Source of the DNA: CALZKI01 sp045124055
Lineage (GTDB): Bacteria; Bacillota; Clostridia; Lachnospirales; Lachnospiraceae
DNA: 63,592 nucleotides
Reading direction: 5' to 3'
Assembly: GCA_045124055.1 (NCBI GenBank)
Contig: JBGVKZ010000012.1
Span: forward strand, 1 to 63,592
Both the position numbers and the translations under genes were made by a program. Shown in pieces: positions 27,989-37,627 of this stretch; position 1 is the first letter of the stretch, and every line of letters starts with the position of its first letter. Below the pieces are notes generated by a model, which saw nothing but the letters and a program-made list of their open reading frames with translations, ran no database searches and was not told where the DNA came from.

Positions 27989-30213
27989 GTGAAAAGAACA
28001 CCTATGCAGATGTGATTATAGATATTTCTCATGAAAAGGTAGATAGGCCCTTTCAGTATTTTATTCCACCTCATTTGCGAGAAAAGCTTGTGGTGGGAAT
28101 GGGAGTTTTTGTACCTTTTGGCGTGGGAAATAAGTTGCGAAAAGCTTATGTCATCGGTATTTCGGACAAGCCTTCTTATGAAGTTGGTAAAATTAAGGGA
28201 ATCGACTCCATTTGTGAAAATGAGCAGGATGCAGACGAAAAATTATTGCGTTTGGCGGCTTTTATAAAAGATACCTACGGCTCTACGATGATTTCCGCAC
28301 TGAAAACGGTTTTACCGGTTAGGCAGAAGGTAAAGTCCATTGAGAAAAAAACAGTATGTCTTACAATGGAAGAAGAAAATGCCAGGGATTTATTAGAAAA
28401 ACTCCACAAAAAAAAGCAGGTGGCAAGAGAAAGGCTTTTGGTAGAACTTATGCAGGAAAAAGAACTGCCCTATGAAGTGCTTACCAGAAGGCTGCATATC
28501 TCTAAGGCGACGCTGGATTATTTTGTAGAAAATAATTTTGTCAAGGTTGTCACAGAAAATGTGTATAGAAGTCCTGTGAAAAAAATGGAGGTCAAGGATA
28601 CTAGAAAGCCTTTAAGTAGGGCACAACAGGATATAGTAGATACAGTGATTTCCGATTACGACAAAGGCCTTCGTAAGACTTATTTGATTCACGGTATTAC
28701 CGGAAGTGGAAAAACAGAAGTTTATCTAAATTGTATTGAAGAAGTTATTCAGAGAGGAAAGCAAGTGATTGTTCTGATACCGGAAATTGCTTTAACGTAT
28801 CAGACGGTTATGCGTTTTTATCATAGATTTAAAGAGAGAGTTTCGTTCATCAATTCCTCTTTATCTCAAGGGGAAAAGTACGACCAGCATATTCGGGCAA
28901 AAAAAGGGGAAATCGATGTTATCATTGGCCCTCGTTCTGCCTTGTTTACGCCTTTTCAAAATGTAGGGCTAATTGTAATTGATGAAGAACACGAAGCTAC
29001 CTACAAAAGCGAAAACGCACCCAAATATCATGCCAGAGAAACGGCTGAAGAGTTGGCAAGACTTCATAATGCCAGTGTGATTTTAGGTTCGGCAACGCCC
29101 TCATTAGAAGCTTATTATCGAGCGAAAAAAGGGGAGTATCAGCTTTTTTCGCTTAAGGAACGATTAACTGGAGGAACACTTCCAAAGGTGGATATCGTGG
29201 ACCTTCGAGAAGAGTTACGCCAGGGAAATCGGAGTGTTTTCAGTAGAACTTTACAGGAGAAAATACAGGATAGATTAGAGAAAAAAGAACAAATTATCTT
29301 GTTTTTAAATCGGCGTGGTTATGCGGGATTTGTCTCTTGTAGAGCCTGTGGCTATGTAGTGAAATGCCCACATTGTGATGTGTCTATGGCAGAGCATAAA
29401 GGTTCCAAAATGGTCTGTCATTATTGCGGTTACGAAACACCTGCTGTGCACATTTGTCCCAGCTGTAAGTCCAAATATATTCAGGGATTTAAGGCAGGAA
29501 CGGAGCAAATTGAAGCAGAGGTTCACAAAAGATTTCCCAAGGCAAGAGTGCTTCGCATGGACGCTGATACGACAAAAACAAAGGAAAGCTACGAAACCAT
29601 TTTGTCGACCTTTGCAGAGGGCAATGCGGATATTCTGTTAGGCACACAGATGATAGTAAAGGGACACGATTTCCCTAATGTGACATTAGTAGGAATTTTG
29701 GCGGCAGATTTATCCCTTCACGCAGGAGATTACAGGGCCAGTGAAAGAACCTTCCAACTACTAACTCAGGCAGTGGGAAGGGCTGGTAGAGGCGAAAAAG
29801 AGGGAGAAGCTATTATTCAGACCTATCGTCCGGAACATTATAGTGTCACCTATGCAGCCAATCAGGATTATGAAGGCTTTTATCAGGAAGAAATGGTATA
29901 TCGTGAACTGATGGATTATCCGCCGGTGGCTCATTTTATGGCAGTACAGGTGTTGGCAAGAGAGCTGCAAAACGGAGAAAAATTAATACAAACTCTCTGT
30001 GAAAGAGCAAAAAAATACTCCAAAAAGGTGATAGGTCCAACCACAGCCAGTATTGGAAAAATCAAAGACATTTATCGTTTGGTATTTTATGTCAAGGAAA
30101 AAGAATATAGTAAATTGACACAAATCAAAGATGATTTAGAAACATATATAGAAGGGCAGAGTTTGAAAAACGAAGCAGTTTATTTTGATTTTGACCCTAT
30201 GAATACATTTTAA
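27967..30213 (+). CDS. priA: Primosomal protein N', replication restart helicase PriA
   Basis: 748 residues. N-terminal DNA-binding domain (ADVIIDISHEKVDRPFQYFIP), helicase Walker A GITGSGKTEVYLN, DEEH box VIDEEHEATYKSE, and two zinc-binding clusters (CRACGYVVKCPHCD, CHYCGYETPAVHICPSC), then helicase motifs V-VI (GTQMIVKGHDFPNVTL, QAVGRAGR). It restarts stalled forks. The start lies inside murE, and def follows after 13 bases. Confidence 0.97.
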   Translation: MEGNQFVSEKNTYADVIIDISHEKVDRPFQYFIPPHLREKLVVGMGVFVPFGVGNKLRKAYVIGISDKPSYEVGKIKGIDSICENEQDADEKLLRLAAFIKDTYGSTMISALKTVLPVRQKVKSIEKKTVCLTMEEENARDLLEKLHKKKQVARERLLVELMQEKELPYEVLTRRLHISKATLDYFVENNFVKVVTENVYRSPVKKMEVKDTRKPLSRAQQDIVDTVISDYDKGLRKTYLIHGITGSGKTEVYLNCIEEVIQRGKQVIVLIPEIALTYQTVMRFYHRFKERVSFINSSLSQGEKYDQHIRAKKGEIDVIIGPRSALFTPFQNVGLIVIDEEHEATYKSENAPKYHARETAEELARLHNASVILGSATPSLEAYYRAKKGEYQLFSLKERLTGGTLPKVDIVDLREELRQGNRSVFSRTLQEKIQDRLEKKEQIILFLNRRGYAGFVSCRACGYVVKCPHCDVSMAEHKGSKMVCHYCGYETPAVHICPSCKSKYIQGFKAGTEQIEAEVHKRFPKARVLRMDADTTKTKESYETILSTFAEGNADILLGTQMIVKGHDFPNVTLVGILAADLSLHAGDYRASERTFQLLTQAVGRAGRGEKEGEAIIQTYRPEHYSVTYAANQDYEGFYQEEMVYRELMDYPPVAHFMAVQVLARELQNGEKLIQTLCERAKKYSKKVIGPTTASIGKIKDIYRLVFYVKEKEYSKLTQIKDDLETYIEGQSLKNEAVYFDFDPMNTF

Positions 30214-30226
30214 AGGAGAGGATATT

Positions 30227-30715
30227 ATGGCACTTCGTAATATTAGAGAAATGGGAGATGACATTTTAACAAAGAAATGTAAACCCGTAAAAGAAATGAA
30301 TGAAAGAACGTTAGATTTAATTGACGATATGTTTGAAACGATGTATGAGGCTTGCGGCGTAGGTCTTGCAGCTCCTCAGGTCGGAATATTAAAACGTATC
30401 GTAGTAATTGATACCACAGGGGATGCCCCGATTTTGTTAATTAATCCCGTAATTGTGGAAACCAGTGGAGAACAGACGGGACACGAAGGGTGTTTAAGTG
30501 TACCTGGAAAAAGTGGTGTAGTTACTAGACCAAATTATGTAAAAGTCATTGCTTATGATGAAAATATGGAGCAATTTGAAATAGAAGGTACGGAATTATT
30601 AGCCAGAGCACTTTGTCATGAAATCGACCATTTGGATGGTCATTTATATGTGGAAAAAGTGCAAGGTCCTTTAGTAGATGTATCGGCAGATGACGAGGAA
30701 TATGAAGAAGAATAA
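30227..30715 (+). CDS. def: Peptide deformylase
   Basis: This 162-residue metalloenzyme removes the N-formyl group from nascent proteins. The three family motifs are intact: GVGLAAPQVG, EGCLSVPG and HEIDHLDG (Cys and two His bind the metal). The acidic tail (DDEEYEEE) is not conserved. AAAGGAGAGG precedes the start. It is paired with fmt, the enzyme that adds the formyl group. Confidence 0.98.
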   Translation: MALRNIREMGDDILTKKCKPVKEMNERTLDLIDDMFETMYEACGVGLAAPQVGILKRIVVIDTTGDAPILLINPVIVETSGEQTGHEGCLSVPGKSGVVTRPNYVKVIAYDENMEQFEIEGTELLARALCHEIDHLDGHLYVEKVQGPLVDVSADDEEYEEE

Positions 30716-30736
30716 AACAGGAAAAGGGTGTTAAAA

Positions 30737-31681
30737 ATGAAACTAATTTTTATGGGAACACCGGATTTTGCGGTAGGAGCTTTGGAAGCCATTATTGAAG
30801 CAGGACATAGCGTACAATTAGTCGTTACGCAGCCGGATAAGGCACAGGGGAGAAGCAAGGAATTAAAGCCAACTCCAGTCAAGGAATGTGCCTTAAAACA
30901 TAATTTACCTATTTTTCAGCCGGAAAGAATTAAAAGAGAAGAAGCTGTTTCGGTGTTGAGACAGTACGACGCAGATATTTATGTAGTGGCTGCTTTTGGG
31001 CAGATTTTATCGAAAGAAATCTTAGAGATACCCAAATTTGGCTGTATCAATATACATGCTTCTTTGCTACCAAAATATAGAGGTGCTGCCCCGATTCAAT
31101 GGGCGGTAATTGATGGAGAAGAAAAAACTGGAATTACGATTCAGCAGATGAATGAAGGCATTGATACGGGAGATATTCTATTACAAAAAGAATATTATTT
31201 AACCAAAGAGGAAACCGGAGAAAGTCTTTTTGACAGATTGTGTGATTTGGGAGCTGAGGCAATCGTAGAGGTGCTTCCAAAACTGGAAAGAGGTGAAATT
31301 GTTCCAGTTCAACAAAATGAAGCAGAAAGTACCCACGCAAAAATGTTGTCAAAAGCTATGGGAAATATTGATTTTTCTAAAGAAGCAACGGCAATTGAGC
31401 GTTTGGTAAGAGGTCTAAACTCCTGGCCCAGTGCTTATACAATTTACAAGGGAAAAACAATGAAAATCTGGGCTTCTGAAGTGGTGGATTTGGAAGAAAG
31501 AGAGGAAGCTTTTGATAAAATTGGCACAATTATAGCGGTAGATAAAGAATCTTTTACTGTTTTATGTGGAAAAAACGCACTGAAAGTTACAGAGATTCAA
31601 ATGGAAGGAAAACGCCGTATGTGTGTAAAAGATTATTTGCTTGGTTGCCAAATGAAAGTAGGAGAAATACTTGGACAATAG
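30737..31681 (+). CDS. fmt: Methionyl-tRNA formyltransferase
   Basis: About 314 residues. It transfers a formyl group from 10-formyl-THF to initiator Met-tRNA. Motifs are FMGTPDFAVGALEAI, the catalytic INIHASLLPKYRGAAPI, QMNEGIDTGDIL and the C-terminal OB region (RGLNSWPSAYT). ATG at 30737 with AAAAGGGTG upstream is preferred to the GTG three codons earlier, which lies in the RBS. Confidence 0.97.
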   Translation: MKLIFMGTPDFAVGALEAIIEAGHSVQLVVTQPDKAQGRSKELKPTPVKECALKHNLPIFQPERIKREEAVSVLRQYDADIYVVAAFGQILSKEILEIPKFGCINIHASLLPKYRGAAPIQWAVIDGEEKTGITIQQMNEGIDTGDILLQKEYYLTKEETGESLFDRLCDLGAEAIVEVLPKLERGEIVPVQQNEAESTHAKMLSKAMGNIDFSKEATAIERLVRGLNSWPSAYTIYKGKTMKIWASEVVDLEEREEAFDKIGTIIAVDKESFTVLCGKNALKVTEIQMEGKRRMCVKDYLLGCQMKVGEILGQ

Positions 31682-31709
31682 AAGGATTTAAAACTTTGGA
31701 GGAGTAATT

Positions 31710-32420
31710 ATGTCAAGATACTATTATAGCTATTATTATGACCCAACGTACATTTTAGTATTTGTTGGTCTTATCTTGTGTGTTGCAGCAAGTTTTCTGG
31801 TAAAAGCAACCTATAAAAAATATAATCAGGTGTATGCTTCCCGCTGTATGACAGGAGCACAGGTGGCAGAGACAATTTTAAAAAATGCGGGAATTTATGA
31901 TGTGAGAATTGAACAGGTGGCAGGAGATTTGACTGACCATTATGACCCAAGAAATAAGGTTTTAAGATTGTCAGGCTCTACTTATCATTCTTCCAGTGTA
32001 GCATCGATTGGCGTGGCAGCTCACGAAGTGGGTCACGCGATTCAACACGATACAGGTTATATGCCATTAAAATTGCGAAATGCGATATTGCCAGTGGCTA
32101 ATTTGGGCAGCCAGCTTGGAGTCCCGTTAGTCATTATTGGATTGGTATTTGCTTCGGCTGATTTTTTGGTAAATTTAGGAATTATTTTATTTACTTTTGC
32201 GGTGCTTTTTCAGGTAGTGACTTTACCGGTAGAATTCAATGCATCAAAGAGAGCGGTTAAATTGTTAGACGAACAAGGAATTTTGTATGGAGAAGAACTT
32301 CCTATGTGTAAAAAGGTATTAAATGCGGCTGCTATGACTTATGTGGCTTCTGCAGCATCTTCTGCATTACAATTATTAAGACTTGTGTTACTTTCCGGCG
32401 GAAAACGAAGAAGGGATTAA
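31710..32420 (+). CDS. Membrane neutral zinc metallopeptidase (YugP-like, Zn_peptidase_2)
   Basis: 236 residues with an N-terminal Tyr-rich segment and a transmembrane helix (YILVFVGLILCVAASFLV), the zinc motif AAHEVGHAIQH near residue 110, two or three further helices and the third-ligand region LPVEFNASKRAVKLL. This matches the YugP-type membrane peptidase family. The substrate is unknown. It sits between fmt and rsmB, a common clostridial order. Confidence 0.92.
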   Translation: MSRYYYSYYYDPTYILVFVGLILCVAASFLVKATYKKYNQVYASRCMTGAQVAETILKNAGIYDVRIEQVAGDLTDHYDPRNKVLRLSGSTYHSSSVASIGVAAHEVGHAIQHDTGYMPLKLRNAILPVANLGSQLGVPLVIIGLVFASADFLVNLGIILFTFAVLFQVVTLPVEFNASKRAVKLLDEQGILYGEELPMCKKVLNAAAMTYVASAASSALQLLRLVLLSGGKRRRD

Positions 32421-32422
32421 GT

Positions 32423-33748
32423 ATGAACGCTAGAGAAATTGTACTGGATATGTTGCTTGAACTTTCCAAGGAAAACACCTATTGTCATTTGCTTATCCGG
32501 GATGTTTTGAAAAAATACGATTATCTGGAAAAGCGAGAAAAAGCTTTCATTAAAAAAGTGACAGAAGGCGTAATTGAGCGAAAAATTGAATTGGATTATG
32601 TGATTAATTTATTTTCCAATACCAAGGTAAATAAATTGAAACCACTGATTCGTGAAGTGCTTAGAATGAGTGTGTATCAGATATTATATATGGAACAAGT
32701 TCCGGATTCTGCGGTATGTAACGAGGCAGTAAAGCTGGTGGAAAAACGTAAGTTTTTTCAGCTAAAAGGCTTTGTAAACGGAGTCCTTAGAAACATTGCC
32801 AGAAATAAGGCGAGTATTTCCTATCAAGACATTTCCATAAAATATTCTATGCCAGAGTGGTTAGTGCAGTATTTAGAGGCTTCTTATGAAAAAGAGACAG
32901 TAGAAAAAATATTAGCTTCCTTTTTAGAAGAAAAGCCGGTTTCCATTCGTATGAAAGAAAGCCTTACGGATGAACAAAAGGCTGTCCTGTTATGTGAAAT
33001 GGAAAAAGAGGGAATTGAAGTAAAAAAACAAGAATATCTGCCCTATGCCTATGAATTAAAGAAGGCAGAAGGTTTACAGAATATAGAAGGCTTTTTAAGA
33101 GGAGATTTTACCGTACAGGATATCAGTTCTATGCTGGTGACGGAATGTGCCGATGTAAAAGCCAATCAGGTGGTATTGGATTTATGTGCTGCTCCCGGTG
33201 GAAAGAGTATGCATATTGCAGAAAAATTACAAGGGACAGGGACAGTATATTCTTTTGATGTATCCGATAGAAAAGTAGACTACATTTTAGAAAACGCCAA
33301 GCGTCTTGGATATGAGAATGTTGTCGCAAAGGTACAAGATGCCACGAGTTTTATCGAAGAGCTGGTGGAAAAAGGGGACATCGTACTTGCAGATGTACCT
33401 TGTTCCGGCATCGGTGTGATAGGAAAAAAATGTGATATCAAATATCGAATCAATGAGGAAGAAATCGCAAAAATTGTGACTTTGCAGAAGCAAATTTTGA
33501 AAAATGCCTGGAAATATGTGAAAAAAGGCGGCACTTTCATTTATAGCACCTGTACAATCAGTAAAGAAGAAAATGAGAATATGTTACAGTGGCTTTTGGA
33601 AAATGCTCCTTTAGAGTTAGAAAGTCTGGATACATACCTTCCGAAAGAGTTGTGTTCAGATACAACAAAAAAAGGGTATTTGCAACTGCTGCCTGGAGTT
33701 CATAAGTGCGATGGATTCTTTATAGCAAGATTGAAAAGAGTAGAATAA
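32423..33748 (+). CDS. rsmB: 16S rRNA (cytosine-967-C5)-methyltransferase RsmB
   Basis: 441 residues. The N-terminal NusB-like helical domain is followed by a Rossmann methyltransferase with the SAM loop LDLCAAPGGKSMHIAE, the motif ADVPCSGIGVIGKKCDIKYR and STCTISKEENE, whose Cys residues are the catalytic pair of RNA m5C methyltransferases. It starts 2 bases after the peptidase stop and ends 2 bases before rlmN, so the three are co-transcribed. Confidence 0.96.
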   Translation: MNAREIVLDMLLELSKENTYCHLLIRDVLKKYDYLEKREKAFIKKVTEGVIERKIELDYVINLFSNTKVNKLKPLIREVLRMSVYQILYMEQVPDSAVCNEAVKLVEKRKFFQLKGFVNGVLRNIARNKASISYQDISIKYSMPEWLVQYLEASYEKETVEKILASFLEEKPVSIRMKESLTDEQKAVLLCEMEKEGIEVKKQEYLPYAYELKKAEGLQNIEGFLRGDFTVQDISSMLVTECADVKANQVVLDLCAAPGGKSMHIAEKLQGTGTVYSFDVSDRKVDYILENAKRLGYENVVAKVQDATSFIEELVEKGDIVLADVPCSGIGVIGKKCDIKYRINEEEIAKIVTLQKQILKNAWKYVKKGGTFIYSTCTISKEENENMLQWLLENAPLELESLDTYLPKELCSDTTKKGYLQLLPGVHKCDGFFIARLKRVE

Positions 33749-33750
33749 GT

Positions 33751-34806
33751 ATGGATAAAAAAGACATTAAGTCATATAATTTAGCCGAATTAAAAAAAGA
33801 AATGGAAGCCATTGGGGAAAAAGGGTTTCGAGCAAAACAGATGTATGAATGGATGCACGTAAAATTAGCTCGAAGTTTTTCGGAAATGACCAATCTCTCA
33901 GAATCTTTGCGGGAGAAATGTGCAAGCCTATATGAATATACTGCTTTGGAAATTGTTAGAGTGCAGGAATCCAAAATAGATGGTACAAAAAAGTTTCTTT
34001 TTAAGTTGTATGATGGCAACGTGGTAGAAAGTGTTTGGATGCAATATAAACACGGTAATTCTGTGTGTATTTCTTCACAGGTAGGTTGTAGAATGGGCTG
34101 TAAGTTTTGTGCCTCTACCTTAGATGGTTTGGAACGTTCTCTTTTGCCGTCTGAGATGCTGGACCAGATTTATGCGATTAGCCTGTATACCGGAGAGAGA
34201 GTTTCCAATGTGGTAGTAATGGGCAGTGGTGAGCCGATGGATAATTATGATAATCTTTTAAAGTTTATTGAGTTAATATCCGATGAAAATGGTTTGAATA
34301 TTAGTCAGAGAAACCTGACAGTTTCTACCTGTGGTATTGTGCCAAAAATGAAGGAATTGGCGGATAAGCAGTTACAGATTACGTTGGCCCTATCTTTACA
34401 TGCAACGACCGACGAAAAGAGACGTAACTTAATGCCGATTGCCAATAAATATGGAATCCGTGAATTGATGGAGGCCTGTAAGTATTACTTTGATAGGACA
34501 GGAAGAAGGTTGACTTTTGAATACTCTTTAGTAGGAGGGGTCAATGACACGGAGGAAGACGCAAGAGAGTTAATCGAGTTAGTAAAACCTTTAAATTGCC
34601 ATATAAATTTAATTCCGGTAAATCCGATTAAAGAGCGTGATTTTGTGGAAAGTAATAGCAAAAGAGTACAGGCATTTAAAAATAAACTTGAAAAAAACAA
34701 AATAAATGTTACCATTAGAAGAGAAATGGGACGGGATATTGACGGTGCTTGTGGACAGTTAAGGCGTCGCCATATGAATGAAACCAAGGAGGTTTGTTGT
34801 GATTAA
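33751..34806 (+). CDS. rlmN: 23S rRNA/tRNA adenine-C2 methyltransferase RlmN
   Basis: About 351 residues. The radical SAM motif is CRMGCKFCAS; a late Cys in GACGQLRRRH fits the cysteine that carries the methyl intermediate. The N-terminus DIKSYNLAELKKEM and MGSGEPMDNYDN are family features. It modifies A2503 of 23S rRNA and A37 of some tRNAs. The ATG at 33751 fits homologues; upstream in-frame ATGs lie inside rsmB. The 3' end overlaps prpC by 8 bases. Confidence 0.96.
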   Translation: MDKKDIKSYNLAELKKEMEAIGEKGFRAKQMYEWMHVKLARSFSEMTNLSESLREKCASLYEYTALEIVRVQESKIDGTKKFLFKLYDGNVVESVWMQYKHGNSVCISSQVGCRMGCKFCASTLDGLERSLLPSEMLDQIYAISLYTGERVSNVVVMGSGEPMDNYDNLLKFIELISDENGLNISQRNLTVSTCGIVPKMKELADKQLQITLALSLHATTDEKRRNLMPIANKYGIRELMEACKYYFDRTGRRLTFEYSLVGGVNDTEEDARELIELVKPLNCHINLIPVNPIKERDFVESNSKRVQAFKNKLEKNKINVTIRREMGRDIDGACGQLRRRHMNETKEVCCD

Positions 34807-35545
34807 GACAGCGTATCTGACAGATACAGGAAAAAAACGCGAACTGAATGAGGACTATATATATGCTTCTGAAAAACCGGTTGGAAATTTGCCAAACTTG
34901 TTTATTGTAGCAGACGGTATGGGCGGACATAACGCTGGGGATTTTGCGTCAAGTTATACGGTAAAAACAATGGTGGAAGAAATTGAAGCATCTTTTGAAA
35001 AGAACCCTTCCATTATTTTTCAAAAATCCATTGTGACAGCCAATCAGAAATTAAGGCAGATGGCTGCCCAGGATACAAAACTTCGAGGAATGGGAACGAC
35101 GGTGGTAGCTGCAACTTGTATGGGGAAATATTTGCAGGTAGCTAATGTTGGTGACAGCCGATTGTATGTGGTGAACGACACCATTAAGCAAATTACAACA
35201 GACCATTCCTATGTAGAAGAAATGATTCGGAGAGGTAACTTACAGCGAGAATATGCAAGAAGTAATCCTAATAAGAATATTATTACTAGAGCTGTGGGTG
35301 CGAAAAACGATGTGAAAGCGGATATCTACGTGGTAGAGTTAAAACCCGGAGATTTGGTGCTGATGTGTTCCGATGGTCTTTCCAATATGCTTGAGGACGA
35401 AGACATCAGAATGATTATAAAACGCCAGCGAGATATTGTAGAGATGGCGGAAAAGTTAGTAGAAGCAGCGAATAACAATGGTGGTAAGGATAATATATCC
35501 GTGGTTTTGATAGAGCCATTTGCAGATGAGGTGAACTATGATTAA
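34799..35545 (+). CDS. prpC: PP2C-family protein phosphatase PrpC/Stp
   Basis: About 248 residues. This metal-dependent Ser/Thr phosphatase has the motifs KRELNEDYIY, VADGMGGHNAGDFAS, GTTVVAA, NVGDSRLYVV, DHSYVEEMI, CSDGLSN and GGKDNISVVLI. I use the GTG start at 34799, which has AAGGAGG six bases upstream; an ATG seven codons earlier lacks an RBS. It reverses phosphorylation by the kinase encoded next, overlapping it by 8 bases. Confidence 0.96.
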   Translation: MIKTAYLTDTGKKRELNEDYIYASEKPVGNLPNLFIVADGMGGHNAGDFASSYTVKTMVEEIEASFEKNPSIIFQKSIVTANQKLRQMAAQDTKLRGMGTTVVAATCMGKYLQVANVGDSRLYVVNDTIKQITTDHSYVEEMIRRGNLQREYARSNPNKNIITRAVGAKNDVKADIYVVELKPGDLVLMCSDGLSNMLEDEDIRMIIKRQRDIVEMAEKLVEAANNNGGKDNISVVLIEPFADEVNYD

Positions 35546-37625
35546 GATAGGTATGATGATTGGCGACCGATACGAGATTTTAGAAAAAATCGGTACTGGT
35601 GGTATGTCAGACGTATATAAAGCAAAGTGCCATAAGCTAAATCGTTTAGTGGCGGTAAAAGTATTAAAACAGGAATTTAGTGAAAATGCTAATTTTGTTG
35701 CGAAGTTCCGGGTTGAAGCTCAAGCGGCAGCAGGACTTATGCATCCCAATATCGTAAATGTATATGATGTAGGAGAAGAAGATGGTATCCACTATATTGT
35801 TATGGAATTAGTAGAGGGTATCACTTTAAAAAAATACATTGAAAAGAAAGCAAGACTTTCTGTAAAAGAAGCTACGAGTATTGCGATTCAGGTTTCTATG
35901 GGTATTGAAGCAGCACATAATAACCATATTATTCATAGAGATATTAAGCCACAAAATATTATTATTTCTAAAGAAGGAAAAGTAAAGGTAACAGACTTTG
36001 GTATTGCCAAAGCGGCTACCAGTAATACCGTATCTTCTAATGTGATGGGTAGTGTGCACTATACTTCACCGGAACAGGCAAGAGGCGGTTATAGTGATGA
36101 AAAGAGTGATATTTATTCTTTAGGTATTACATTATTTGAAATGCTTACAGGACGTGTGCCATTCCAAGGAGACAGTACTGTAGGAATCGCCATTAAGCAT
36201 ATTCAGGAGCCAATGCCGACTCCAAGACAGTTTGTGGAAGAAATCCCATTATCCGTAGAACAGATTGTTTTAAAATGTTGCCAGAAAAGTCCGGATAGAA
36301 GATATCAGAGTATGCCGGAATTAATTGATGATTTAAAACAGTCTTTAGTAACGCCGGAAGCGGAATTTGTTAAAATGGACGAATTCGATATGATTGGTTC
36401 TACCCGAATCGTTACGGACGGCGATATGGAAAATATTAAAAAAGAAGCACAAAAAGATACTTTTGAAGATAGTATGCGTTTAAATAAAGAGCCGGCTTAT
36501 CAGGAACAGATAGATGAGCTTGGTAATGTAATAGAGCCAGAAGAAGACAGAAATCCGAAAATGGAAAAAATCACGTCGATTCTGTTTATTGTGGCAGTAG
36601 TTTTAATCGGATTAGTTATTATTTTGTTGGTTGGTAAAACTATTGGTATTTTGAAATACGATGATAAAGGTGATACCAAACAAGAGGCTATGGATTATGT
36701 GACTATGATTGATGTAATCGGAAAGGACTATGACAGTGCTAAAAAAGCTTTAGAGTCCATCGAGTTGCTATGCGAAGTAGAGTATGTAGAAAGCACAGAT
36801 GTGGCAGAAGGCATTGTTATGGAAAGTAGCGTGTCGGAAGGTGAGGAAGTAGAACGCTTTTCTGTGATTATTTTAACTGTTAGTAGTGGCACAAATGCCA
36901 TTGAAATTCCAGATGTTGTAGGGAAAAGCTATGAAGAAGCCAAGAGTATGTTAGAAAAGGAAGGCTTTGTCGTAAATAAATCTACTAATTATTCTCCTGA
37001 GGTGGCAGAAGGCTATATTATCAGTCAGTCACCAGCTGCAACCACAAAAGCACCAAGCGGTTCGGCAATTACCATTACGGTAAGTCTTGGAGAAGCAGAC
37101 ACGAAAGTAAGAGTGCCAAATGTACTTGGTCTTTCAGAACTGGAAGCAGCCAATACACTTGAGGCAGCAGGACTTACTTTAGGAAGTATAGGCTATATGA
37201 ATAGCGATGATTTCTCTGCTGATTTGGTATGTTATCAGAGCTCTTCTGTTAATTCTTACTTGGAAAAAGGAAGCTCAGTGGATATTAAGGTAAGTTTAGG
37301 ACCAAAAGCTGCAACTTATAGCTTTAGTGGAAGTATTTCCGGTCCAACAGCAGCAGAAGACCCATATTATAAAGCGGGTACAGAAGTGCAGGTCATTTTA
37401 ACACCAACAGGTGGAAAAGATTTATTAAATACAAAAACCAGCACTTTCCCGATTGCAGAAGTAAATTATAAAGGAATTACTTCACCAACAGGAACATTGA
37501 CATTTATTTATACAGTTACAATCGAGGAAACAATCGAAGATGACGGAAATGGTAATCTTGTCACCGTACCGGCACGTACAGAAGAACATACCATTCAAAG
37601 AACTATTCAGTTTGTGCAGGAATAA
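35538..37625 (+). CDS. prkC: PASTA-domain Ser/Thr protein kinase PrkC/Stk1
   Basis: 695 residues. Cytoplasmic kinase domain at about 10-270 (GTGGMSDVYKA, AVKVLKQEF, HRDIKPQNII, DFGIAKA), a linker, one transmembrane helix near residue 350 (ILFIVAVVLIGLVIILLVG) and three extracellular PASTA repeats (VIGKDYDSAKKALE, VVGKSYEEAKSMLE, VLGLSELEAANTLE), then a C-terminal domain. It senses peptidoglycan fragments or lipid II and controls growth and division. The prpC-prkC-rsgA order is conserved in Firmicutes. Confidence 0.96.
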   Translation: MIKIGMMIGDRYEILEKIGTGGMSDVYKAKCHKLNRLVAVKVLKQEFSENANFVAKFRVEAQAAAGLMHPNIVNVYDVGEEDGIHYIVMELVEGITLKKYIEKKARLSVKEATSIAIQVSMGIEAAHNNHIIHRDIKPQNIIISKEGKVKVTDFGIAKAATSNTVSSNVMGSVHYTSPEQARGGYSDEKSDIYSLGITLFEMLTGRVPFQGDSTVGIAIKHIQEPMPTPRQFVEEIPLSVEQIVLKCCQKSPDRRYQSMPELIDDLKQSLVTPEAEFVKMDEFDMIGSTRIVTDGDMENIKKEAQKDTFEDSMRLNKEPAYQEQIDELGNVIEPEEDRNPKMEKITSILFIVAVVLIGLVIILLVGKTIGILKYDDKGDTKQEAMDYVTMIDVIGKDYDSAKKALESIELLCEVEYVESTDVAEGIVMESSVSEGEEVERFSVIILTVSSGTNAIEIPDVVGKSYEEAKSMLEKEGFVVNKSTNYSPEVAEGYIISQSPAATTKAPSGSAITITVSLGEADTKVRVPNVLGLSELEAANTLEAAGLTLGSIGYMNSDDFSADLVCYQSSSVNSYLEKGSSVDIKVSLGPKAATYSFSGSISGPTAAEDPYYKAGTEVQVILTPTGGKDLLNTKTSTFPIAEVNYKGITSPTGTLTFIYTVTIEETIEDDGNGNLVTVPARTEEHTIQRTIQFVQE

Positions 37626-37627
37626 TT